Origin: JBEBBU01 sp041158225
Lineage (GTDB): Bacteria; Pseudomonadota; Gammaproteobacteria; Methylococcales; Methylococcaceae
Direction: 5' to 3'
Assembly (NCBI GenBank): GCA_041158225.1
Contig: JBEBBU010000165.1
Coordinates: forward strand, 1-64,000
DNA length: 64,000 nt
The notes below the pieces were generated by a model. That model was not told where the DNA came from, did not search any database, and was given only the letters and a program-made list of their open reading frames with translations. The translations under genes and the position numbers were made by a program. Shown here one piece after another: positions 56,849 to 64,000 of the stretch. The stretch's first letter is position 1. Each line of letters opens with the position of its first letter.

Positions 56849-57824
56849 CAACAGAATTTCGGGATCTGCTTTTCTTGGCCTGATGTTCAGCATGGCGGTT
56901 GGTGCCTGCCTGCTGGTGCTCATGGCCAGTATCCATGCGCAATGGCTGGCGCGTTACCGTTATCTGGTGGCAAAAGCACAGCTTGAGGAGTCGCGCCGCG
57001 TACTGCTGGAAACTTTCCAGCCACTGCTGGGCAATACCGGTTATATGGGATGTGCTACCGGTGTGTCACCACCTCCCGTCGTCATGGCAAAACCACCGCT
57101 GGCTATAATCCGCCGTGTTGCCGCTTATGCTGCGCACGCTACTGGCTGGGTGCCGCCGTTACCCTCCGGTCTCAATAAGGTGCTGCCTGACAGTGATGTG
57201 CTTGAGGTGATGCAGGCTTTGCCCTGTGGTGGCCAGCTTGCTGCGGCTACATCCGCTACCGAAGCTGTGCTGGAACTGTCCTGTCCGCATCAGTGTGATT
57301 TTTCAGCAGATGATCTGGTGCTGCTGACCGCTTGCAGTCACTCGCATCTGCTGCGTATCGACAGTGTTCAGGGATGTGGCGTGGAATCTGCCAGGCTGGT
57401 ATTTTCAGCGACAGGTAACAGTAGCCGCCTGTTGTGCCAGCATTATGATGGCAACGGCAGTTGTGCTGCTGGTGAGCAGGCACTGATTTATCCGGCACAC
57501 AGTCAGGTGCTGGGCTGGCAGTCCAGTCTCTGGTTTCTGCGCAACGCCAGTGATGGCAGTCCATCCCTGTGGCGGTTTGATACGCAGCGTCCGGCTGGTG
57601 GTGATAATCCTGCAGAATGGATGACAGGGGTTGAAAAACTGCAGTTGCGTTTCGCTGTTGCAGATCAGCCGTTTTCAGCTTCTTTCGCTGGATTTGCCGC
57701 TGATCAGGTCACTGACTGGGGCGTGGTAAGCGCCATCGCCATGCATGTCAGCCTGAGATCATCTGATGGCGCTTTGCATCTTGCTTTTACCCTGATGACG
57801 CCTTTGCGTAATCCTGCGCCATGA
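56838..57824 (+). CDS. PilW/GspJ-like minor pseudopilin lacking Glu5
   Basis: The 328-residue product starts MDTHNRISGSAFLGLMFSMAVGACLLVLMASIHAQWL; a GTG at 56817 is an alternative start. The N-terminal hydrophobic helix with a preceding G-S junction resembles a type IV prepilin leader, but the position of the conserved Glu5 is Gly. The C-terminal part is long and Cys-rich (CGGQL, CPHQCDF, CGVESARL, CQHYDGNGSCAAGEQ) and includes a WMTGVEKLQLRFAV segment typical of PilW. It is the first of four overlapping genes coding for pilin-like proteins. Confidence 0.72.
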   Translation: MDTHNRISGSAFLGLMFSMAVGACLLVLMASIHAQWLARYRYLVAKAQLEESRRVLLETFQPLLGNTGYMGCATGVSPPPVVMAKPPLAIIRRVAAYAAHATGWVPPLPSGLNKVLPDSDVLEVMQALPCGGQLAAATSATEAVLELSCPHQCDFSADDLVLLTACSHSHLLRIDSVQGCGVESARLVFSATGNSSRLLCQHYDGNGSCAAGEQALIYPAHSQVLGWQSSLWFLRNASDGSPSLWRFDTQRPAGGDNPAEWMTGVEKLQLRFAVADQPFSASFAGFAADQVTDWGVVSAIAMHVSLRSSDGALHLAFTLMTPLRNPAP

Positions 57825-58366
57825 ACAGAAATACGGATGGCCATATCCTGATACTGGTGCTATTCGTGCTGTCCATGCTGGGATCCATATCCATCCTGTT
57901 GCAGCAGCTTGCCTCGACAGAATGGCAGCGTAGCAGTCGCTTCATCACCGGCCAGGATCTGCAGGCCTATGTAGAAAGCAGGCTTGCGTTACAGCTAGGT
58001 CTCTGGAGCCAGCAGGGACAATGGCAGGTTTTTCCAGCCTGTGGCGAGGAGGCCGGATGGTATGCGGCTGGTTGTCCTCTTCCAGCTGACCATGATTTAC
58101 GCATGGATGCACCTTCTGCCAGCGTGCAGGTACTGGCGGCCGATGACCCGCGTTTTTCGCCAGTGCGGGTAAGGGTTGTCGAGTCCACGGTCATGCATGC
58201 CCAGTGGGGGCGCCATGTGACGGTGACGGCTCATGCAGATGCCAGGATGATGCCGGTTTCACTGACACTGGAGACTGGTTTATGGCTCTGTCCTGAAAGC
58301 ATGATGCCTGCCCTGCAGTCCGTCTGCACGCAAGATACCCCCAGATCATGGCGTGTTTCACCGTGA
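57821..58366 (+). CDS. PilX/GspK-like minor pseudopilin
   Basis: The 181-residue product starts MNRNTDGHILILVLFVLSMLGSISILLQQLA. A short leader ending in Gly is followed by a hydrophobic helix without Glu5, as in GspK and PilX-type proteins that cap the pilus tip. Four Cys in the later half may form disulfides. It overlaps the PilW-like gene by 4 bp and lies directly before the FimT-like gene. Assignment rests on leader shape and context. Confidence 0.65.
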   Translation: MNRNTDGHILILVLFVLSMLGSISILLQQLASTEWQRSSRFITGQDLQAYVESRLALQLGLWSQQGQWQVFPACGEEAGWYAAGCPLPADHDLRMDAPSASVQVLAADDPRFSPVRVRVVESTVMHAQWGRHVTVTAHADARMMPVSLTLETGLWLCPESMMPALQSVCTQDTPRSWRVSP

Positions 58367-58368
58367 AC

Positions 58369-58899
58369 ATGCGCACCGGTTTCAGTATCGTGGAATGCCT
58401 GCTGGTTGTCGCCCTGTCCGCAATCATGGCGGGTATCGCCTGGTCTACCGGCTGGCAACAGCAGCAGTCGCTGGTATTACAGGTCAGCGGCGATATTTTT
58501 TTGCGTGACATGCTGACTGCGCGGAGTGAGGCGATGCGCCGGGGACTTACCATTACGCTGTGTAAAAGTGCTGATGGTCAGCAGTGTAACCGTCATGGCG
58601 ACTGGGAGCAGGGATGGCTGATGTTTGTCGACAGAAACGGCAATGCCTGGGTTGATGATGACCTGAATGCCATTCTCTCCGTACAGTCATCGATGCATGG
58701 ACTGATCTTGAGCGGTAATACGCCGGTGCGTCACTACCTTTCCTGGCATGCGCAGGGTGAAAGCCGACTGACGACTGGTGGTTTTCAGGCGGGGACGCTG
58801 ACACTTTGCAGCCAGCGTCTGCCGGGCATACAGGGGCAGGCATTTACCCTGAGCGCCAGTGGGCGGGTGAGGCGCAGCTTCACACACTGTGGTGCCTGA
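58369..58899 (+). CDS. FimT/GspH-like minor pseudopilin
   Basis: The 176-residue protein begins MRTGFSIVECLLVVALSAIMAGIAWS: a four-residue leader, prepilin peptidase site G-F, and Glu at +5. The body contains DMLTARSEAMRRGLTITLCKSADGQQCN and GWLMFVDRNGNAWVDD, which is the classic FimT/GspH pattern. An ATG at 58348 could add seven residues, but the short leader is more typical. It overlaps the next gene at the stop/start (TGATG). Confidence 0.85.
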   Translation: MRTGFSIVECLLVVALSAIMAGIAWSTGWQQQQSLVLQVSGDIFLRDMLTARSEAMRRGLTITLCKSADGQQCNRHGDWEQGWLMFVDRNGNAWVDDDLNAILSVQSSMHGLILSGNTPVRHYLSWHAQGESRLTTGGFQAGTLTLCSQRLPGIQGQAFTLSASGRVRRSFTHCGA

Positions 58900-59078
58900 T
58901 GGGGCGCTGCCTCGTGGAAGTTCTGCTGGCCATCTGGTTGCTGACCACAGCGCTTGAAGGGGCCATGCGGGTGATGGTCAACAGTCATGCTGCCATGGCT
59001 GGTGCCCATCAGAGGATGGATCAGGCGCTGCAGAAAATTAATGGACAGGTATGCGATGAATGTGACAGAAGCCAGTGA
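58899..59078 (+). CDS. Short PilV/GspI-like pseudopilin
   Basis: The 59-residue product begins MGRCLVEVLLAIWLLTTALEGAMRVM. Gly2 followed by R-C-L-V-E places Glu at +5, although Arg at +1 is unusual. Only the N-terminal helix and a short tail are present, so it is much shorter than full PilV (about 130-170). It may be a degenerate or minimal pilin. Start and preceding stop overlap, and its 3' end overlaps the convergent rlmM by 41 bp. Confidence 0.6.
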   Translation: MGRCLVEVLLAIWLLTTALEGAMRVMVNSHAAMAGAHQRMDQALQKINGQVCDECDRSQ

Positions 59079-60159
59079 CCTCTTCCCGGTCATGGTAGAG
59101 TTGCCGGAAACGCAGTTCGTATTTCAATCCTCTTGACTGCAGTTTTTCATGCATCATTTCATGACAGCGTTGCAGTTCATCGTAGCGTTTCTTCATGGGC
59201 AGTTTCAGGTTGAATATAGTGTAGCGGCATTGCCCTTCTGTCAGCCAGTCAGTGACCAGTCGGGCAATGCGGACAGGCTGTTCCACCATGTCGCATACCA
59301 TCCAGTCAACGGGTTTGCGGGGACGGTAACGAAAACCATCGCTGCGGAAATGCTCAACCAGCCCGGATTCCAGCAGCGCCGGATCCATGGAGCCGTTGTC
59401 GATGGCCGCTATTCTGAGGTGCCGTCTGACCAGTTGCCAGGTCCAGCCTCCGGGGGCGGCACCCAGATCAACCGCCTGCATGGCGGGCTGGAGTGCGTGT
59501 TCAGGATCCTTGAGGAAAGTAAGGAAGGCTTCTTCCAGCTTGAGGGTGGAACGGCTGGGCGCACCTCTTGGAAAACGCAGGCGCGGGATACCGCCAGGCC
59601 AGGGAGAGGCATTGCTGGCCTGGCTGATGCCTACCCAGGCATGACTTGAATCCAGAAAAAACAGGTGTGATACCAGATCATGTGGCGAGGCTGTCGCCTG
59701 CTCCATCAGCAGGCGCCGGTTGAGTGCTTCGCGCTGCAGCGGCCGCTGAAATTTCTTCAGGAAAACTGACAGCTCTTTGGCCTCATTGGTATCTGCTGTT
59801 TCCAGCCACATGTGGCGGTAGCGCCGTGGCGTATTCCTGGGCTGTCCCTGTAGCAGGCAGGCCGCCTGATCCAGAAGCGGGCTGATACGGTCGTCGCCTG
59901 GAATGTCCTGTAACGGGCCTGTGACCAGAATCTGCTGGCGGGCGAAGGCCAGTGTGGTCAGGTTGAGTGGCGGGACGGCCCAGCTATCCCAGGCATCAGG
60001 GACATGGGGCAGAAAAAGTACATGTGCGCTGTTCTCTTTGGCTTTCAGATAGCCTTCAATCCCGCGTCTCTGGGCATTGGCCTGAACCTCGGCGGCACAG
60101 TCACGCTCAAAACCACGCCGGCAGTAAAAGAGCAGGGCACGTCCGTAGCCTGATTTCAT
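59038..60159 (-). CDS. rlmM: 23S rRNA 2'-O-ribose C2498 methyltransferase RlmM
   Basis: The 373-residue enzyme methylates C2498 of 23S rRNA with S-adenosylmethionine. It has the N-terminal THUMP-like segment LLFYCRRGFERDCAAEVQANAQ and GISQASNASPWPGGIPRLRFPRGAPSRSTLKLEEAFLTFL. The Rossmann motif is AVDLGAAPGGWTWQLVRR, and WMVCDMVEQPVRIARLV and FNLKLPMKKRYDE complete the catalytic set. Length is close to E. coli RlmM (366). It overlaps the JAMM gene by 4 bp. Confidence 0.95.
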   Translation of the reverse strand: MKSGYGRALLFYCRRGFERDCAAEVQANAQRRGIEGYLKAKENSAHVLFLPHVPDAWDSWAVPPLNLTTLAFARQQILVTGPLQDIPGDDRISPLLDQAACLLQGQPRNTPRRYRHMWLETADTNEAKELSVFLKKFQRPLQREALNRRLLMEQATASPHDLVSHLFFLDSSHAWVGISQASNASPWPGGIPRLRFPRGAPSRSTLKLEEAFLTFLKDPEHALQPAMQAVDLGAAPGGWTWQLVRRHLRIAAIDNGSMDPALLESGLVEHFRSDGFRYRPRKPVDWMVCDMVEQPVRIARLVTDWLTEGQCRYTIFNLKLPMKKRYDELQRCHEMMHEKLQSRGLKYELRFRQLYHDREEVTGFCHIHRIPVH

Positions 60160-60584
60160 AGGGGGGAGTCATCCAGCAATAACGGGTGTTCAACGGGTGG
60201 ATCCTGATCAAGACTGAAGGCTCTGAGTTCCAGTACGCCGCGGGTATTGAGGGTAATGATCAGGTGTAGCAGTTCAGGATGTCCATGTTCCTCCAGATCG
60301 TGCCGGGAGGGTAGGGCCGGGGCTGTGGGGTGGGAATGATAAATGGCGTAAGGCATTTCGCCACGCTCGCGCATGATGGCCACTGTATCCAGCTGTTCGC
60401 GTTCATCCATCTGGAAACGGGTTGCTGGTGTCGGGCTCACATTGTGCATCGGATAGAGGCGGCAGGGGCGTTGTGCCCGTGCTGCCATGAGGCCGCACAC
60501 TTCGGCATCTGGTGCAGTCTGGGCGTGCTGCATGATCTGGTTGACCAGTCTGCGCGGCAGGTAGACAGGTGTTGCGTTATTCAT
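60156..60584 (-). CDS. JAMM/MPN-domain metallopeptidase (Mec/RadC-like fold)
   Basis: The 142-residue protein has all JAMM zinc ligands: Glu28 (AEVCGLM), His83 and His85 (YHSHPTAPALPSRHD), Ser93 and Asp96. It resembles the single-domain bacterial JAMM proteins such as the Cys-releasing Mec peptidase that works on CysO-type sulfur carriers, but no sulfur-carrier or cysteine synthase gene is nearby. The substrate is therefore unknown. It is packed between rlmM and an ABC ATPase gene (10 bp). Confidence 0.87.
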   Translation of the reverse strand: MNNATPVYLPRRLVNQIMQHAQTAPDAEVCGLMAARAQRPCRLYPMHNVSPTPATRFQMDEREQLDTVAIMRERGEMPYAIYHSHPTAPALPSRHDLEEHGHPELLHLIITLNTRGVLELRAFSLDQDPPVEHPLLLDDSPL

Positions 60585-60594
60585 GAGGATCGGT

Positions 60595-61806
60595 TCACTG
60601 TATAGATCTGGATGGCGAAAAATGGGCCTGCAGGCGGCTCAGTCCGGCAAATTGGCCTTGTGCGGATTCTGACAGGATCAGGGTGTACAGGCGATGGTGA
60701 CGACATAGCACTTTCCCGGACGATGCATGACGCAGTTCAAGGCTGAGCTGGTAACGGTCCGGAGCAAGCGACATGTCGGGCAGACTGACGGTGACGCTGG
60801 TTGCCTGCTGTCCTGACCAGGCCGGATATGACGCGCCATAGGCTGAATCAGCACTGGCGACGAGCAGGCCAGCCTCATTCCAGAACCCGATCCGCAGATG
60901 TACAGCTGCATCAGTCTGCCCCTGTAGGTCCAGCGTCAGTTGCCATGCATCGCCACTGGCAAGGTGCGGCTGCCCTGATGTTATTTTTACACTGATCTGG
61001 TCATGATGCAGTTCGGATGCCTGCTGGTACAGCATCGGCATCTGCTGCTGGTGTGCCAGATTCTGATAGCCGATGGCACTGTAATAACGCGGGTAAATGA
61101 TGTCTGGTGTATCGATGGCCATGGCTTCGCCATGCAGCATGAGCAGACAGCGGTCGGCAATCTGCCGCATATTCATTTCCTGATGCGAGACAAAGACAAT
61201 GGCAGTACCCTGCTTTTTCAGGTGACTGAGCCGGTCGAGACACTGGAGCTGGAAGCGGGTATCGCCAACGGCAAGAACTTCGTCAATCAGCAGCAGGCGT
61301 GCGGGCAGGCAGGTTGCTATGGCAAACTCCAGTCTGGCATACATGCCGTCCGAGTACTGCCTGACTGGCCGGTCCAGTGCTTCATCCAGCCCGGAAAATG
61401 CAACGATATCATCCAGCAGGCGGTCAGTAGTGCGTTTGTCCACCCCCTGTCCGGCACACTTGATGTAAATATTTTCGCGTCCACTGTACAGGGGTTGCAG
61501 TCCCTGGCCAAGGCGTAATAGTGATTTCATGCCGTGTGTGACGGCTACCCTGCCTTCATCCGGGCGGTAATCACCATCCAGCAGCCGTAGCAGGGTACTT
61601 TTGCCCGCACCGTTAGGTCCTACAAGGCCGAGGCATTCACCTGCTTCCAGTTCAAAGCTCAGATTTCTGACGGCCCAGATTTCCTGGCTTCTCTGCATTG
61701 CAGGTCGGGCGCTCCGCATCCTGTCCTGTAGGGGATAGAGGATGGATGCGAGGAGTGAGCGATAGAAACGCTTGCCCAGATGGTCAGCGCGCACAACCAC
61801 AGTCAT
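60595..61806 (-). CDS. Wzt-type polysaccharide ABC transporter ATPase with C-terminal binding domain
   Basis: The 403-residue protein has an ABC domain with Walker A GPNGAGKST (residues 63-71), signature YSDGMYARLEFA and Walker B LLLIDEVLAVGD. A C-terminal beta-sandwich domain (about 260-403) of the Wzt type binds the O-antigen or polysaccharide chain. Such ATPases export glycans across the inner membrane with a Wzm permease. No permease or glycosyltransferase gene lies within the visible neighbourhood, so the partner must be elsewhere or the protein has another role. It is 9 bp downstream of gatB. Confidence 0.85.
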   Translation of the reverse strand: MTVVVRADHLGKRFYRSLLASILYPLQDRMRSARPAMQRSQEIWAVRNLSFELEAGECLGLVGPNGAGKSTLLRLLDGDYRPDEGRVAVTHGMKSLLRLGQGLQPLYSGRENIYIKCAGQGVDKRTTDRLLDDIVAFSGLDEALDRPVRQYSDGMYARLEFAIATCLPARLLLIDEVLAVGDTRFQLQCLDRLSHLKKQGTAIVFVSHQEMNMRQIADRCLLMLHGEAMAIDTPDIIYPRYYSAIGYQNLAHQQQMPMLYQQASELHHDQISVKITSGQPHLASGDAWQLTLDLQGQTDAAVHLRIGFWNEAGLLVASADSAYGASYPAWSGQQATSVTVSLPDMSLAPDRYQLSLELRHASSGKVLCRHHRLYTLILSESAQGQFAGLSRLQAHFSPSRSIQ

Positions 61807-61815
61807 GTGAGCTGG

Positions 61816-63252
61816 TCAGCCATCCAGACGGCTTTTGAGCAGTTCGTTCAGCTGCGCCGGATTGGCTTTGCCCTGTGTGGCTTTCATGGCCTGTCCCACG
61901 AAAAAGGCAAAAAGCTTGTCTTTGCCAGCGCGATACTGTGCGAGCTGGTCCGGGTTGGCGGCGATGATGCCATCAATAATGGCTTCCAGGGCACTGTTGT
62001 CCGTGATCTGTCGGAGTCCTTCGCGATCAATGACGGCATCGGCACTCAGTCCGGGTTCCAGCCACAGTATTTCCAGTACCTGTTTGCCTATCTTGCCGGA
62101 AATGGTGCTGTCGACGATACGCTGGAGAAGTCCAGCCAGTGTCATGGCATCAACGCGGCTGGTGCTGATGTCCAGACCTTCCTTGTTGATCAGTCCCAGC
62201 AGTTCACCCATGACCCAGTTGGCGCAGATTTTGGCATCTGCTGCGGATTCCCTGACCACGGTTTCGAAGTAATCTGCCAGTTCACGGCTGGCGGTCAGTA
62301 CGTCGGCATCATAGTCACTCAGTCCGTAGCTTTCCATGAAGCGGGCCAGTTTTGCGTCAGGGAGTTCGGGTAGTGATGCGCGAACCTGCTCTATTCTTTC
62401 TGCGCTGATGGCAAGCGGCAGCAGATCAGGGTCAGGGAAGTAGCGATAGTCGTTGGCTTCCTCCTTACTGCGCATGGAGCGGGTTTCATCCTTGTTGGCA
62501 TCATAGAGGCGGGTTTCCTGGATGATGCTGCCGCCAGCCTCCAGAATGGCGATCTGGCGCTCAACCTCGTGGTTGATCGCCCGTTCCACGAAGCGGAAGG
62601 AGTTCAGGTTCTTGATTTCACAGCGTGTGCCAAAAGCTGTCTGGCCTTTGGGGCGAACCGAGACATTGGCGTCACAACGGAAGGAGCCTTCCTGCATGTT
62701 GCCGTCACATATTTCCAGATAGCGTACCAGCGCGTGCAGCTTTTTCATGTAGGCTACCGCCTCGCGTGCTGAGCGCATGTCTGGCTCTGACACGATTTCC
62801 AGCAGCGGTGTGCCCGCCCGGTTCAGGTCAATGCCGCTCTGGTTGAGAAAGCCTTCGTGCATGGATTTGCCGGCATCTTCTTCCAGATGTGCACGGGTGA
62901 TGCCAACGGTGATGGGCGTGCCGTCGACATGGATGACCAGCTGCCCCTGACTGACCACTGGCAGGTCGTACTGGCTTATCTGGTAGCCTTTGGGCAGGTC
63001 GGGGTAAAAATAGTTCTTGCGTGAAAAGACTGACAGTGGACAGACGGTAGCGCCTATGGCCAGGCCGAGGCGGATCGCCATGTCAACCGCCTGCTGGTTG
63101 AGTACGGGCAGTACCCCAGGCATGCCGAGATCAATGGCGCAGGCCTGGGTGTTGGGCTCGGCACCATAGGCAGTGGCTGCGCCTGAAAAAATCTTTGACC
63201 GGGTGGCCAGCTGTGCGTGAATTTCCAGTCCAATGACTGTTTCCCATTCCAT
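61816..63252 (-). CDS. gatB: Aspartyl/glutamyl-tRNA amidotransferase subunit B
   Basis: The 478-residue subunit converts Glu-tRNA-Gln or Asp-tRNA-Asn to the amidated form with GatA and GatC. It starts [25 protein letters not shown] and has [49 protein letters not shown], and the C-terminal YqeY-like tail ending [15 protein letters not shown]. Length is normal. It follows gatA by 12 bp. Confidence 0.97.
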   Translation of the reverse strand: MEWETVIGLEIHAQLATRSKIFSGAATAYGAEPNTQACAIDLGMPGVLPVLNQQAVDMAIRLGLAIGATVCPLSVFSRKNYFYPDLPKGYQISQYDLPVVSQGQLVIHVDGTPITVGITRAHLEEDAGKSMHEGFLNQSGIDLNRAGTPLLEIVSEPDMRSAREAVAYMKKLHALVRYLEICDGNMQEGSFRCDANVSVRPKGQTAFGTRCEIKNLNSFRFVERAINHEVERQIAILEAGGSIIQETRLYDANKDETRSMRSKEEANDYRYFPDPDLLPLAISAERIEQVRASLPELPDAKLARFMESYGLSDYDADVLTASRELADYFETVVRESAADAKICANWVMGELLGLINKEGLDISTSRVDAMTLAGLLQRIVDSTISGKIGKQVLEILWLEPGLSADAVIDREGLRQITDNSALEAIIDGIIAANPDQLAQYRAGKDKLFAFFVGQAMKATQGKANPAQLNELLKSRLDG

Positions 63253-63264
63253 AAATCAGTATCC

Positions 63265-64000
63265 TCAGATTGCGTTCATGCCAGACGGGATCTGCCGGTG
63301 CCAGTCCGTCGCCTGCTGGTAACGGTGGGCGATATTCAGCAGTCGTGCCTCACTGAAATAATTGCCTATAAGCTGCATGCCTACGGGCAGGCCGGAGGAG
63401 AAACCTACCGGAATGGACATGCCTGGCAGTCCAGCCAGATTGACAGCGATGGTATAGATGTCTGACAGGTACATGGCGATCGGATCCTGACTTTTGGCGC
63501 CAAGACCAAATGCCACTGATGGTGCTGTGGGGCCCATGATGACATCGACGCGGGAGAATGCCTCACGGAAATCCTGGCTGATCAGGCGCCTGATTTTCTG
63601 AGCCTTGAGATAGTAGGCATCGTAGTATCCGGCGGACAGGGCGTAAGTACCGATGAGTATGCGCCTTTTGACTTCATCACCGAAACCCTCACCGCGCGAG
63701 CGCTGGTAAAGATCGGACAGATCTTTGGGATTTTCGCAGCGGTGGCCGTAGCGTACGCCATCAAAGCGCGCAAGATTGGATGAGCATTCTGCCGGCGCCA
63801 CAACATAGTAGGCGGGAGCCGACAGGTGCATATTGGGCAGGGAGACTGGTTCAACACTGGCGCCAAGACTGCGGTAGGTATTCACGGCTTCCTCGATCCT
63901 GGCTGCAATATCGGCATCAAGGCCCTCACCGAAGAACTGTTCAGGCAGCCCGATACGCAGACCTTCGAGGCTGTCACCCAGCGTCGCTGTATAGTCAGGT
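63265..64000 (-). CDS. gatA: Aspartyl/glutamyl-tRNA amidotransferase subunit A (5' part outside window)
   Basis: About 245 C-terminal residues of GatA are visible, beginning [25 protein letters not shown] and ending with [29 protein letters not shown]. Segments such as [39 protein letters not shown] and [26 protein letters not shown] are diagnostic. The catalytic Ser-Ser-Lys triad lies in the missing N-terminal part. GatA releases ammonia from glutamine for the transamidation. Confidence 0.96.
   Translation of the reverse strand, partial: PDYTATLGDSLEGLRIGLPEQFFGEGLDADIAARIEEAVNTYRSLGASVEPVSLPNMHLSAPAYYVVAPAECSSNLARFDGVRYGHRCENPKDLSDLYQRSRGEGFGDEVKRRILIGTYALSAGYYDAYYLKAQKIRRLISQDFREAFSRVDVIMGPTAPSVAFGLGAKSQDPIAMYLSDIYTIAVNLAGLPGMSIPVGFSSGLPVGMQLIGNYFSEARLLNIAHRYQQATDWHRQIPSGMNAI

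Overview
The window looks like chromosomal DNA of a gammaproteobacterial C1 user, most probably a type I methanotroph or a related methylotroph. The main reason is the set of ribulose monophosphate (RuMP) pathway genes at 12.4-20.9 kb: class II fructose-bisphosphate aldolase, transaldolase, two hexulose-6-phosphate synthases, 6-phospho-3-hexuloisomerase and transketolase. Two phosphoribulokinase-family genes lie among them, so a Calvin-type module may coexist. No RubisCO, methanol dehydrogenase or methane monooxygenase structural gene is inside the window, so the methanotroph label is an inference. The housekeeping genes (proS, bamD, rluD, ileS, lspA, murJ, gatAB) have gammaproteobacterial lengths and motifs. 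No tRNA, rRNA, CRISPR array, insertion sequence or prophage was seen.

Layout. 0-12.4 kb: DUF3015 protein (partial), proS, a small membrane protein, sucCD-nadE-pfkB, bamD, rluD-pgeF and a histidine-rich exported protein, several small genes, ybdD, hflD and a MazG-like gene. 12.4-20.9 kb: the C1 block, where the first phosphoribulokinase copy has lost its P-loop and catalytic aspartate. 21-31 kb: envelope genes (outer-membrane channel-like lipoprotein, periplasmic protein), thiO-like oxidase, UPF0182 protein and a CzcB-CzcA metal exporter. 30.9-43.7 kb: one long minus-strand run murJ-ribF-ileS-lspA-ilvI-ilvH-ilvC-pssA-leuA-udg-rimI. 43.8-47.0 kb: rpsT, then proB, obgE, rpmA and rplU on the opposite strand.

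47.1-50.9 kb is the least conventional part. It holds two near-identical 39-residue lipoproteins whose mature form would be only 20 residues, a 41-residue single-span membrane peptide between them, a lipid-anchored c-prime-like monohaem cytochrome, and a convergent four-gene cassette. The cassette encodes two His-containing membrane proteins, a CopC-fold protein without the usual copper-binding histidines, and a membrane-anchored Met/Cys protein resembling PmoD/AmoD in architecture. The intergenic DNA is rich in signals: a perfect 14-bp-arm palindrome over a promoter, terminators, and a possible attenuator. This is my best candidate for an undescribed system, probably in copper handling or electron transfer linked to C1 oxidation.

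50.9-64 kb returns to ordinary genes: a TIGR01777 epimerase, Nudix, TauE-type transporter, cca, purC, djlA, yajQ, a four-gene minor pseudopilin cluster whose first start codon sits in a long inverted repeat, rlmM, a JAMM peptidase, an orphan Wzt-like ABC ATPase, gatB and the 3' part of gatA.
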